Assembly: GCA_002005505.1 (NCBI GenBank)
Contig: KV908453.1
Coordinates: 77,581-105,080 of the forward strand
Direction: 5' to 3'
From: Botryococcus braunii
Taxonomy: Eukaryota; Chlorophyta; Trebouxiophyceae
Length of the DNA stretch: 27,500 bases
The position numbers were made by a program, and so were the translations under genes. Under the pieces are notes generated by a model, which saw only the letters and a program-made list of their open reading frames with translations, did not search any database and was not told the origin of the DNA. Below are positions 1 through 9,324 of the stretch, in pieces (the first letter of the stretch is position 1; each line of letters begins with the position of its first letter).

Positions 1-99
1 GTATGTAAGCACACAGAAAATAGTATGTAAGCAAGAAAATAGTATGTAAGCACACAGAAAATAGTATGTAAGCAAGAAGATAGTATGTAAGCACCACAG
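1..99. repeat. Short tandem repeat, about 22/19-bp units
   Basis: Units beginning gtatgtaagca alternate between a longer form with cacagaaaata and a shorter form with agaaaata. Together they make a roughly 41-bp composite repeated twice, plus a partial copy. On the minus strand this lies in the presumed second intron of the IMPL1-like gene. Confidence 0.8.
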
Positions 100-129
100 A
101 GGCATTGTTGGAGGCCTGCCTGAATGCCT

Positions 130-660
130 TCCAAACTCAGAACAATGCCTTCATGCCTTCATAGTTTGAAACAAGGCTTTTCATGCCTTACCAACTCGAA
201 ACAATGCCTCTTATGCCATCCAAATCTAAACCAGTGCCTTTCATACCTTCCCGACTCGAAGCAAATGCCTGTCATGCCTCCCCAGTTTTAAAACGATGCG
301 TTTCATGCCTTACCAACTCGAAACAATGCCTCTCTCGCCTCCCCAGTTGGAAACAATGCTTTTCATGCCTTCCTAACTCGAAACAATGCCTTCTATGCCA
401 CCCCACTTTAATCCAGTGCCTGCCATGCCTTCTCGACTCGAAGCAAATGCCTGTCATGCCTTCCCAGCTCAAGATAATGCCCCCGCCCCAAACTACCCGG
501 CCTTTCCCCCGAGACTTCCAATTGATCCTTCAATGCTTTTCATGCCTTCCCAACTTGGAACAATGCCTTGTATGCCATCCCAGTGTAAACCATTGCCTTT
601 CCAACTCGAAATCATGCCCCTGCCCCGAACTACCCCTACTTTCCCCGAAACTTCCATAGC
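130..660. repeat. Degenerate ~31-bp minisatellite
   Basis: About 15 degenerate units of 30-31 bp with the core catgccttccaactcgaaac. Higher-order structure is visible: a unit containing ccaactcgaaacaatgcctc recurs 120 bp apart (near 190 and 310), and another containing gactcgaagcaaatgcctg recurs about 182 bp apart (near 253 and 435). The Cys- and Pro-rich open frames across it come from the repeat and are not taken as genes. Confidence 0.8.
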
Positions 661-939
661 GTTCTGTTCAGACCGACAAGCTCTTGACAAAGCAAAGCTT
701 GAATGCGGGACACATGGATGAAGACGGGGATAACCATAAGGCAACTGATTCTGAGGGGGGCCAAAGTGCGCTTGCGTTTCTTCATCCATGTGTCTACGCA
801 CACATTCAAGATCCGGTTCGCTCTTCCCCAGATGACCCCCAGTCTCTCCTTAACCCTTCTCTTCTCCCTTGGTCTGCGCGGGTCTCCAATTCCCCACACC
901 TCTCTCCACGTCCCTTCTCCACATCATAGATTGACGAGA

Positions 940-1038
940 GAGAATGTGACTGCAGAGGAAAATGTGAGAGAATGTGAATGCCAGAGAAATGTGAGAGAAT
1001 GTGAATGCGAGAGAAATGTGAGAGAATGTGAAAACCTG
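940..1038. repeat. 27-bp tandem repeat
   Basis: Units starting aatgtgagagaatgtgaatg lie at 961-987 and 988-1014, with a partial copy from 1015 and a diverged copy before 961. The array ends just outside the exon 2 donor of the IMPL1-like gene, so it sits at the start of the next intron. Confidence 0.85.
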
Positions 1039-1052
1039 TGCGCATGCCTCAC

Positions 1053-1154
1053 CTTGAGGATTGCCTCTTCGCTGGCCTTGTCCGTCTCGGTGACAAGATC
1101 GGTGTCTCCCTTGAACTGAATGTTTCGCGGCTTGTCCACAGCCTCCAATATGAT
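1053..1154 (-). CDS. IMPL1: Inositol monophosphatase-like (plastid type), exon 2
   Basis: This 102-bp exon encodes exactly 34 residues, phase 0 at both ends. Acceptor is CTGTGCAG| before 1154 and donor AAG|GTGAGG at 1053/1052. Its peptide contains EAVDKPRNIQFKG and DLVTETDKASEEAILK. The DLVTxTDKxSE block is the conserved N-terminal substrate and metal region of the inositol monophosphatase family, and the KPRNI-x-KG lead-in is typical of plant IMPL1-like proteins. The intron to exon 1 (1155-2008, 854 bp) carries a 21-bp minisatellite. Later exons, which should encode the GEE and DPxDGTxN metal-binding motifs, are not visible in 1-1052, so the gene either continues off the left edge or is broken there. 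Family identification is strong; whether the gene is intact cannot be judged. Confidence 0.78.
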
Positions 1155-2008
1155 CTGCACAGGACCATAACGAGCCCTCAGCCATGCGAACGTCATAAAG
1201 ATGTGCATAAAGGTTACGAGAGGATGTACAAAGGCCATGGGAGTGGGCACACAGAAGATGGGGGTATGTACAAAGAAAGTATTTCAGAGAATGAGGTACA
1301 AAGAGATTATGTGAAAGTATGTACCAAGATGAGTGTGTGTGAGAGAGTATGTACAAAGCACAAAGGAGATGGAAGTATGTAGCAAAGGCCTTGGGAGTAT
1401 GTACCAGGGTCACGGGAGCATGTATAAAAGTCCTGGAAATATGTACAAAGGACATGGAAGCATGTACAAAGGTCATGGGAATGTTTACAGATGTCATGCG
1501 AGTATTTGCAAATGTCATGTGGTATACACAAAAGTCATGGCAGTACATAGAGAAGTCATGGGAGTATGTCAGAGGTCATGGACGTATGTCCTTCGCTTCA
1601 TCCGGTTTATGTCCTGGGTCTATGTGGAGGAACACAGAACCAATTTCACATGTCTGGCACGTATTTTGACCGACGAGCCTGTCAATCACAGCCACTTTGA
1701 TTACTTCTGCAAGGCAGACTCATAATGGCAACACGCTTCTGAGCGAGGTTAGCTGGGATATGAGGTATTAGGAAGCGATAGAAAGTGCCTCCCACCAGCT
1801 CGCTCCTGTCCTAGACACTCCTCTTTATTCTGTCACACATGCAGGCAGCTATCATCTGAAAGACCTTTACAAACGATGAGGAAAACTCTGTTTCTGACTC
1901 CCATGCCTCCAGGCAAAGATGCACACTTGTGTCTAGTCAATAAATAGTCTTGTCGAGGAACAGTTGCAGGGGAATCCACTGTGCATGCCAGCTGCACGGT
2001 TGACATAC
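1155..2008 (-). other. IMPL1-like intron 1
   Basis: Inferred intron of 854 bp bounded by GTATGT and CTGTGCAG, phase 0. Roughly half of it (about 1196-1590) is a degenerate 21-bp minisatellite. The remainder shows no recognisable coding or mobile sequence. Confidence 0.65.
1196..1590. repeat. 21-bp minisatellite inside IMPL1-like intron 1
   Basis: Consensus about gtatgtacaaaggtcatggga. Clear units start at 1397, 1418, 1439, 1460, 1481, 1502, 1522, 1543 and 1564, most of them 21 bp. Earlier copies back to about 1196 are more diverged. Because the period is a multiple of three, several frames stay open through it (MYKGHGS-like repeats), but these are not believable proteins. Confidence 0.85.
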
Positions 2009-2311
2009 CTCTTTCCCAGCTGCAGCAGCTTTCTCTGCAACTTCAAGAAGAAGTGTCTGCGACACTAATTCAGCTTCTGTTGCTTTGATGGCAGCACATA
2101 TCTGCCGATCCAGCCTGCTTCTTCTGAAATTGAGAGGTCGGCCAGGAAAACAGCCAATTCCATTGCTTACTCTTCTGCCGGGAACCTGGGCTGCAGAGAT
2201 GCTTACATGGCAAGGAATACTACGAATACATGATCGCCGAGGTACAGGATTGAATTTAGATGTCAAGCATGGGGCTTGCATCTGGCACGTTCGTTCCCAT
2301 GATCCCAGCAT
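2009..2311 (-). CDS. IMPL1: Inositol monophosphatase-like (plastid type), exon 1
   Basis: First exon of a probable inositol monophosphatase family gene, whose products dephosphorylate inositol phosphates or related sugar phosphates. The ATG at 2311-2309 is the first after an in-frame stop 14 codons upstream. The exon is 303 bp (101 codons). Its first 70 or so residues are rich in Arg, Ser and Cys and poor in acidic residues, as in a chloroplast transit peptide; a second Met at residue 11 is an alternative start. The last residues (LLLEVAEKAAAAGKE) form the helix that opens the phosphatase domain. The exon ends at a strong donor, GAG|GTATGT, at 2009/2008. It joins exon 2 (1053-1154) in phase 0 to give AAAAGKE-IILEAVDKPRN, which matches the layout I know from plant IMPL1. 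Family assignment rests mainly on exon 2; plastid targeting is inferred. Confidence 0.7.
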
Positions 2312-3003
2312 TACGATCGTGCTTTCGCTCTTGGAGACTAAATACCGCAGCTAATAACTGCTAATACAGAGCATATAACGCCGCACGTCCAACGTTCACC
2401 CAATCGGCCTGGTAAACAAGGGGCAGTTCAGGCAGGCGAGTTGTGATATCGTTCTAGACCCCACGATGTTTGGAGAGATTGCGCGGGCAATACGGCAATC
2501 GGATACTCCACAATTGAAGCCTTACAAAAACCGTAAGGTTTTTTGAAAGCCAGGCGTGACACTTCTGAAATGGACAGCAGAACACTAAGGCTTCTACCGT
2601 TCAGTTTAGTTCGATTCAGTTTGTCCATCGAAACGGGATTACCCCGACGGCATTTGGATAACCTGCAAGGGGGGAGCCTACGTGGCGTAATCGCAAGTTG
2701 CGTGGTGGGAAGGGACCTGACATCCACCAGCCATGTTCACTATGCAGGAACTGTGAAGCAATCAACGAAATCTGGAATTCTCACTACCGACCACGTCCAC
2801 ATGCACACGCCTGAATGATGTGCGTGAGGTACGAGACCTACGTGATCGCCATGGCCAGGCACACGTGTTGTGGGAAGGCTTAAACCCTTCTCCTCGCTCA
2901 TGTATCTCAGCTAGGACATTGTAGATATCATAGATGTTTTATTCGCGTTGAACCAAAACCTCTGCATAGAGGTGCCCCCAGACTTATCTCCAAGTGAAGA
3001 TGA
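2312..3003. other. No gene recognised; 5' flank of IMPL1-like gene
   Basis: Contains the upstream flank of the minus-strand IMPL1-like gene. Short open frames of under 100 codons exist on both strands (for example 2428-2727 minus), but they resemble no family and are not flanked by clear splice sites. No TATA box or other promoter element can be assigned with confidence. Confidence 0.4.
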
Positions 3004-3270
3004 AAGAACCCTTCTACGGTTCCACTTGAACGTCATGACGTCCCAGTTGACACTGGTAGACGGCAAGGGATCCCCCGTAATGAGAGGATCTGTACTAGGT
3101 GTCTATTAGGGGTGGTGGAAGATGAGTTTCATTTCTTGTTCACCTGTCCATTGTTACAAGGTATTCGATCTCAGTTTAACCACCTGTCGACCCGCGAGTG
3201 CGATCAGTTACTCGCTTCATGTGGCAGCAAGACGGTGAAGGGGTTGCAAGGTTTGTGCTTATCGCCTTAA
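3004..3270 (+). pseudogene. LINE reverse-transcriptase C-terminal zinc-region relic
   Basis: An open stretch of 88 codons with no start, preceded directly by a stop at 3001-3003. It contains DTGRRQGIPRNERICTRC followed by VEDEFHFLFTCPLL. The C-x2-C ... H-x4-C spacing, with the preceding GR-x-x-x-IPR and the VEDE-x-HF block, is the zinc-binding region near the C-terminus of non-LTR (LINE) reverse transcriptases. Upstream reverse-transcriptase motifs are missing, so this is a 5'-truncated copy. A frame change near 3250 would extend it a few residues. It is a different lineage from the LINE copies at 9.4 and 24.2 kb, which read [13 protein letters not shown] in the same block. Confidence 0.7.
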
Positions 3271-3854
3271 AGGCCAGTGTGAATGCTTCAGGGACAACCA
3301 ACTCGTAGCAGTGGACCTAGGTCTTAGACAACTTTATTGTCATCCCTTCAGTCATAATGGCTGGTTCTGGGTGTAATATTTCCTTCTTTCCTTCCTCCCG
3401 TGTTCGGACTCAGTCACAGCATTTCGTTGTAAGGCCTATGTGCTGTACCTGACATTGTCCAATAAGCCCGGACCAAGTGGGAGGGGCAACCAACGAAATT
3501 GGATTGTTCCGATGAGTCGCCTCAAAACAAAGACTTGGGGCTCTGGCAATGTTTCCCGTTATGAATACTGTACTTATGGTTCAGACGTGTCTAGCGTGTG
3601 CTTTTGTTTGTGTCTAGCTTGTGCTTTTGTTTGTGTCGTGTGTTATATCTATATGTCACTCATGCATATTCCCCTCTTGCATATACTTGACTAGAAGGAG
3701 AGTGGAGGAGACAGGGAGAGCGAGAGCGAAAGCAAGCTTGACATTGTATGAACACGCATTCAGATTTACTGGAATTTAATGGAAGCTTGACTGTTATGTA
3801 GGGAGCCCACCATTTCCAAGAGGGCCCACAGCGTGACGTTGTGTTCCTTCGAGA
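3271..3854. other. No gene recognised; possible LINE 3' tail
   Basis: This AT- and T-rich stretch follows the LINE zinc-region relic and may include its 3' untranslated tail. The plus-strand open frame at 3440-3694 ends in a repetitive CFCLCLACAFVCV segment and looks non-coding. I see no target-site duplication. Confidence 0.35.
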
Positions 3855-4364
3855 ATGCACGACAATGGAAATGCAAGAAGACCGGAAAACCAGATAGAGA
3901 GAAAACCAGAAATACAGATAAGGGACGTTCCAGAACGCATCGATGTGGGGGTTATTCGCAACCTCTTTCTGGGAGTGGCGGGCCTACCTCCACTTGCTGA
4001 CAAGGTGGTGCACATCCGTCGAGTCGGGAAGCCAAGTTCGGGGCTCCGCCATGTGGTGGTCCAATTCCAGGACACCTACGCCAGCAGACTTGCGTTTTGC
4101 TATTCCAAGCACCTTTTTCTCGAAAAGAGGTACGAGCTGAGGGAAAACCTCAGCCCTGTTGAGTTGGCAGAGCGGAGAGGCCGCCACACAGATAACTCGA
4201 CCTCCAGTAAACAGGGTCACAGCCGAATCGTGGGCCGTTCGGCTCCGTTGGGCCGGGCGTCAAGCAGGACAAGCAATCAACCTGCAAAGCACGGATCTGT
4301 CAGCAACCCACGCAGCCCTGGTGCGTCCCGGTGTCTTGTCCTTGGCTGCATTCAAGAAAAATGA
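3855..4364 (+). pseudogene. LINE ORF1-like RNA-binding fragment
   Basis: An ATG-started frame of 169 codons. Residues about 20-105 read like the RNA-binding and C-terminal part of L1-type ORF1 proteins: IQIRDVPERID, a region with VVHIRRVGKPSSG and VVVQFQD, then KHLFLEKRYELRENLSP followed by AERR. A strand-forming VxxF block after a GKP motif, leading to a basic helix and an (E)NLSP-x-E-x-x-x-RR motif, is typical of that family. After residue 115 the sequence is Ser- and Arg-rich and looks unrelated. No ORF2 follows, so this is a fragment or solo relic. It could instead be a host gene with a similar fold; similarity is judged by eye only. Confidence 0.45.
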
Positions 4365-4457
4365 GTACCCTCGTCGGCTCTGTGCTCTGTTTTTGCGGTT
4401 ATGAATCGTTCGGGGGCATTTCTGCAATTCTGGTAGGTTTCTATATAGATTCCGTGG

Positions 4458-4485
4458 CAAAACCCTGCAATTCGCCAGGGTTTTG
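4458..4485. repeat. Perfect hairpin, 10-bp stem
   Basis: caaaaccctg at 4458-4467 is exactly reverse-complementary to cagggttttg at 4476-4485, with an 8-nt loop. It lies in non-coding sequence after the ORF1-like fragment. No U-run follows it and its function is unknown. Confidence 0.8.
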
Positions 4486-5667
4486 TATGTATTTCGCGGG
4501 ACTCCCAGGACAATACGCCAGGCTTTTATATTTTTTTTGGGGTCCGGCGGAAGGCAATTCTTAGGTGCTATGTTTGTCAAATAGGTTGAATAATCTTAAA
4601 AAAAATAATTGAGCCGACACGGTGGTGTAGCCAGCCAGACTGAGATGCCACATTGTTTGCCTAGCCCCAAGCATGAGGGAGGGTTTTAAAGGAATTCCCT
4701 GGTCTTTAGGAACAAAGTAAAACAGTACTTGCTCAGCCGGCAGTGTCCCTCAAGTTCCGAAAAGCTGCGGCGAAGTCTTGCTTTGGCAGGGGATGGCTGA
4801 ACCCCACTCCTTATAAACACACTCTTGTAGCAGCTCGAAGCTTGAGGGCGTATTATACACCTTATAGAGTAGGACATGGTGCGACGCTTTTTAGCTGCTG
4901 GTAGCTTTTGCAATGTGAAAACGCTGTTAAGAATGGTACAAGTGAATTCAGAATGCATTAGAGCACCTGACCAGACACTGAAGACTATTTGGGGCCGCAG
5001 CGCTGCCCGCTGGCTCTCCTGGCTCCCAACAGGTACATTACCTTCCCCACGCTGTGATTACGGCCGATGCGAAGTGCCCGGCTATGCCTTTGACGCACAA
5101 TCCCCGGATAGAGTGCAACCGCTAATCTCAACAGCCCATTCTGGACCGTTTTCCTGTCATGTCTGGCTGTGCCTGTGTCTTGGTCCAAGGCTTTTTGCTG
5201 TTTCAATGGCCTTGGTCTAAGCCACAGTGCAGGCCGTGTCCTTGATGTGTGTGGGGGGTGAGGGGGAAAGAAGGAGATGTCAGTGTCTGTGCAGATCACT
5301 TAGCATGTGTGCACGCTTGCGCACTTGTGTGCCTGTCTTTTCATATCTGTGGTGCATGTGCGTTTGCGTGCGTGTCTGTGTCCATGTATGTGTCTGTGCA
5401 TGCGCGTGTACGTGTCCATGTGTGTGCGTGTATGTGTGTGTGTGTGGGGGGGGGGGGGAGAGAGTGCGCATGTGCCGGCTCTGTGTAAAGGTCGTGTTAA
5501 GTCATTGTTCAAATTTCGTTGTTCATAGGCTTTCCGAAACGGGTCAAGTCGTGACACATGCTTTCCAAGACACAGGCCGTACCGCCCCCCTTGTCCTGCA
5601 CATTTGGCAGAGGGAGTACATTTCAATTAAAGGACATGGTCTAATGGGCACGTGTGTTGGGTGACAG
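4486..5667. other. No exon identified upstream of the ankyrin-like gene
   Basis: Exon A of the ankyrin-like gene starts at an acceptor, so earlier exons should lie somewhere to the left. None could be recognised here. The open frames at 4686-4958 (minus) and 4876-5220 (plus) have no family resemblance. The right half contains the GT/G/GA microsatellite at 5360-5464. Confidence 0.4.
5360..5464. repeat. Compound microsatellite (GT)n-(G)n-(GA)n
   Basis: Imperfect GT and GC-type repeats lead into an uninterrupted (GT)n stretch, then a run of about 12-14 G, then a short GAGAGAG. Open frames through it, such as VCVCVCVC and HTHTHT, are artefacts. Confidence 0.85.
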
Positions 5668-6449
5668 TGCTGCTGGGACCATGTTAAGGCATCGGAGGCT
5701 GGCCACGTGGATTGTCTGCGGCTCTTCAGGAAGTCGGGGCGCTTCCTACCTTTTGGCAGTCCCGACCGAACCCTTGCTGGCGAAGCTCGAAGGGACCAGG
5801 CTTGGCAGGCGGCCTCTGCTGCATGCAGGGCGAACCGATCTTGCTCCCTGAGGTGGTTGCTTGCCAGCGGCTGGCCCACAGAAACTGAAGAGTTGGCGGT
5901 GGGGCACCTGCAAGACACCGTGTCATCCTGGGAGGGGGTGCCCGGCTGGGAATACCTGCGCCCCAAAGGTCTCCCTCTGCCGCCGCTCCACGAGCTGAAT
6001 CTGTACCGCTGGGCGATGAAAAACCTGACGCCCACATGCCTGGAGGTCCTTCTGGAAGCGGGGTGCTGCTCCCCGTGGATCTGCGCGATTGCCGCCGACG
6101 AGAACAGGGCCGACTTCCTGGCTCTGGCGGCGGAGCGGGGCTGCCCGTGCCGCCTGTGGGCCATGCCGGCAGCGGCTCGTTCCGGCAATCCGGCAGTCGT
6201 ACGGGCCGTTCATCAAGCATGGAGGGATTATAACGCTGCCGCCCCGTCGGAGCGCTGCGTCCCGGACGAAGAAGACGAATGGATTTGGATCGCTGTCAGG
6301 GAAGCCGCACGCTTGGGTCTTGCACACTCCCTTGAGGCCCTCCTGCGCTGCTTTGGGGAGTGGTGGTCGCTGCTCCCAGATCTTGTTGAAACGGCGCTGA
6401 TGTGTGCAGCACGAGGCGGCCATGTGGAGTGCCTCGACGTCATTTTGAG
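5668..6449 (+). CDS. Ankyrin-repeat-like protein, internal exon A
   Basis: The open frame begins just after an acceptor (GGTGACAG| at 5667/5668) and starts CCWDHVKASEAGHVDCLRLF. The EAGHVDCLRL segment is an ankyrin-like helix pair, so upstream exons must exist. Later segments repeat the pattern: SLRWLLASG, TCLEVLLEAGCCSPW, then ADFLALAAERGCPC, and finally ALMCAARGGHVECLDVILR. These resemble the degenerate ankyrin proteins, with GCPW-type turns, that are abundant in algae and other protists. There they are predicted protein-interaction scaffolds of unknown partner. The exon ends at 6449 with AG|GTGCGT, leaving two bases (phase 2). No start codon is seen. The annotation as an exon of the same gene as 7188-8444 rests on matching phase and continuing ankyrin character. 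Confidence 0.7.
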
Positions 6450-6514
6450 GTGCGTGGCCAAGATCTTGAGAAGTTCGAGAAGAGGAAGCGGGTGGGGTTG
6501 ATGCCCCTCCCGGG

Positions 6515-6563
<49 letters not shown>
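6515..6563. repeat. Poly-A tract, 49 A
   Basis: An uninterrupted run of 49 A in the ankyrin-like intron. It may be the tail of a retroposed sequence, but no recognisable body precedes it and no flanking duplication is evident. Its length may also be affected by sequencing error. Confidence 0.9.
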
Positions 6564-6564
<1 letters not shown>

Positions 6565-6680
6565 GTTTTCACGTTTCCAGATGTTTGAGTTTGCCTCCCC
6601 TTGAGCAAAGTCCATCATCAGCAGACGATGATGGCTGACTTGTCCGGCTCCTGCACCAGCAATGCTGATCCCGCGACACA

Positions 6681-6798
6681 GTTTCCAGCTATTAGCCTTT
6701 TCCTATGTTTCCAGCTATTAGCCTTTTCCTAAGTTTCCAGCTATTAGCCTTTTCCTAAGTTTCCAGCTATTAGCCTATTCCTAAGTTTCCAGCTATTT
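6681..6798. repeat. 26-bp tandem repeat, about 4.5 copies
   Basis: Units starting gtttccagctattagcc lie at 6681, 6707, 6733 and 6759, each 26 bp and nearly identical, with a partial fifth copy at 6785. The low divergence points to recent expansion. Confidence 0.93.
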
Positions 6799-6996
6799 TC
6801 TTGTAAGCTAAGAGCTCCTTCGGGCAGCTCTGATTGACTGTCCGACCAAGTTTGTCATAACCTCCGTAAGTGTACCGGGAGAACGATTGAACCGATCCGC
6901 GCGCCTGCAAATCTGCCCTCGGGTGTCTGTCGACCTTTGTGTGGGGTATCGTGAAATCGCATTTGAATGTTTTCTATTTTGCACTCTCCCGTTCAT

Positions 6997-7121
<125 letters not shown>

Positions 7122-7187
7122 CCCAGGCTGAGACTTCCATCTCTGTGTTCTGCGACATAGTTTACGAGAAGGGATGGGGCTGTGCAG

Positions 7188-8444
7188 GTTAGGCATACCT
7201 ACCTACAATGGATGGCATTTCGTTGCTGCCGACATCCGCCCGGCCTGTCTCGACCATTTGCGACCCAGGTACAAAGAGCTCCTGCCAGAATATGCGCTGG
7301 AGATTGAAGCAGTCTCTGGGCAGAGAGAACTGCTCAAGGCTCTACATGATCAAGGTTTCGCTTGGAGCGGAAATGAGCCGCTTTCTGCTGCAAAGTCCGG
7401 GAGCGTGGCGGCTCTGGAATACTGCCTCGAAAATGTGGTGCCCAAGAGCTGGATTGAGACCATGGAGGCAGCACTGCGCAGCCGGTCCCCAGGATGTGTC
7501 CAAGTGTTGTTTGATCGCGCGGATTTTTGGAGCACTCGCGGAATGAAGACGAGTCTTACGATGCAGCCGTTGGTTCAATCCACCACCGCAGCCTCCAGTG
7601 TTTCAAGATGGTTCTCAAGAACAGCATCGACAGTGGCAGCCTACCTGACGCGATGTCTGCAAGGCCATGGTTTGAGGCCTGCGAGGGAGTCGAGCTCTTG
7701 AGGTGTCTGCGAGAGATGGGAGTTCCTTTCCATCCAGACACCGCAGCTGATGCGGCCGCAGCAGGCCGACATGAGTCATTGCGGTATGCCCTCGACAACG
7801 GAGCACCGTGGGATGCGAAGATGGTGATCAAAGCCTTCGTGTCCGGGTCGGTGGAGTGCCTCAAGTGCGCCCATCTGCACGCATGCAAGGTTCGCGGGCG
7901 CGACGAGCTAGAGGCTTTGCTTGAAGAAGCAGGGGGGCCGACAAAGTCGGACTTGAAGTCCTTCAATTTGGAGGTGCTACGGTATGTGTGCGAGCACATG
8001 GATGCAGATTGGGCACAGAAGGTTCTGTCCGCCACAGCCGAGGCCATCGCAGCTCACATCAGCAGAGCTCAGATGCGGACGGGTCAGGCGGGGCGTTGGG
8101 CAGAGGGTGTGGATCATGAGATCTGGGGCAGAAGCCGTTATAATTGTCTTGATCTCTGGCCGCGCTGCGGTGCCCGAGCCCAGAAGCAGGTGGATTGGCA
8201 GCTGGTCTTATACGTGGCGCGCAAGCTGGCGACTCCTCTGCCTGCGGCCTTGCAGGCAGCGGTTGCGCCGCGCAAGGACCGGGCCGCTGCGTTTGCGGGA
8301 GTCCTGTATAGGGCGAAGAGGCTGTCCCGGGAGGGTCAACCCGCGGAGGTCACGCGGCTGTGGGATGCCTTGTCCCACCTGCCCTCCGACCTGCGCCAAG
8401 GGATCGCAGCGGAAGCTCACCTGGTCCTCCCGGTCCTCCCGTGA
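7188..8444 (+). CDS. Ankyrin-repeat-like protein, terminal exon B, with one frameshift
   Basis: Continues exon A in phase 2 and runs to a TGA at 8442-8444. Ankyrin-like segments include ACLDHLRPRYKELLPEYA, VSGQRELLKALHDQGFAW, SVAALEYCLENVVP, GVELLRCLREMGVPFHPD, RHESLRYALDNGAPWD and SVECLKCAHLHAC. The last 130 or so residues are a helical, non-repetitive C-terminal region ending near LWDALSHLPSDLRQG. The frame shifts within 7524-7528, a run of five T. The frame upstream (to ...VLFDRADF) and the frame downstream (EHSRNEDESYDAAVG...) are each coherent and would be continuous with one more T. That suggests a sequencing or assembly slip, or a real single-base deletion that breaks the gene. Function beyond protein interaction is unknown. 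Confidence 0.72.
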
Positions 8445-8506
8445 ATCACCTGGGAAGCTCACGGGGGCCTCCCATGAATCACCTGGGAAGCTCCCTGGGG
8501 CCTGCC
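8441..8506. repeat. 33-bp direct duplication spanning the stop codon
   Basis: Two adjacent 33-bp units, each starting rtgaatcacctgggaagctc. The first unit contains the TGA that ends the ankyrin-like frame. A partial related segment precedes it inside the coding region (near 8413-8432). Confidence 0.85.
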
Positions 8507-9184
8507 GTTAGCCGGCGTTCCCTTCCCTCCTGTGGCTCCTCCACAGGGCAGGAATCTGGGGCCTTGGCTTTGTAGAACTTTACGAGGAATACGAGGTTTA
8601 AAGAGCTCGTTAGGTATCATGCCTGTGTACGTATGTGTATTCCTACAGATATGGACGTACATACATCTGCAATCATTTTTCACAATTATAACAGTGCAAA
8701 AATCTGATTAATCACAGAGTGCAAGTAAGGTCACCATTGGGTAAAACGCCATGGCTTGACACCTGGGGGGTCCGCGCTACTATGATTCTTCTAGCACCCA
8801 GAAGGAGCTGAATTCTGGCGCGGGTCAGACATTCTCATGCGATTTCCGGCCCAATTCTTATTAAACCAATAGAAACGATGTATTGGTCTTTCCTTTGATC
8901 TGCAGACGAGATTATTTGATACTCTTTTTCTCGTCCAATAGGGGCCCCCTCATATTTATAACCAGCTGGTCCTTAGTTGGAGGGCGCGAATGATTCCGCA
9001 TATTTGGGATTATAAGAGATTTTGTGCCCCCGTACCGTTTCAAGCGCTTCATAGAACTCATCGGTCCGATCGGTCAGACCTCACGAGGCCTAAAAACGCT
9101 ATTTGCGTGGATCTCAAATTTGTGTTCTGAAGTATGCCAGGTACCTTTTGAAGTATCGTTTTTGTGTTCTGAAGTATGCCAGAT
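8507..9184. other. No gene recognised
   Basis: The 3' flank of the ankyrin-like gene. Only short frames occur. A 41-bp tandem duplication (tttgtgttctgaagtatgcc near 9118 and again near 9159) lies at its right end, next to the copia relic. Confidence 0.4.
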
Positions 9185-9186
9185 AC
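9118..9186. repeat. 41-bp tandem duplication
   Basis: tttgtgttctgaagtatgcc followed by agrtacct occurs at 9118-9145 and 9159-9186, 41 bp apart. It directly abuts the copia reverse-transcriptase fragment. Confidence 0.85.
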
Positions 9187-9324
9187 CTACGGGGTGTATG
9201 TCAACCAAGCTCATGGGTTTGAAAATGGTGATCGCAATACAGTTTGCGGGCTGCTGAATGCTCTTTATGGCCAGAAGCAGGCTCCGCAAAATGGGTTACT
9301 TATATGCACGGGACGTGTCCTGGG

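Noticed and set aside
183..659. 158-codon Cys/Pro-rich open frame
   Set aside because: It is the translation of a degenerate 31-bp minisatellite. Other frames and the opposite strand are equally open, and there is no start context or splice evidence.
1038..1382. Plus-strand 114-codon frame over the IMPL1-like exon
   Set aside because: The opposite strand encodes a recognisable inositol monophosphatase segment with exact splice sites, so the plus frame is its shadow plus a minisatellite.
850..1548. Minus-strand 232-codon frame across the IMPL1-like exon 2
   Set aside because: It reads the exon in the wrong frame and is held open by the minisatellites on either side.
5544..6618. Minus-strand frames of 164-231 codons opposite the ankyrin-like exon
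   Set aside because: They are shadows of the plus-strand coding sequence, and one runs through the poly-A tract as poly-Phe.
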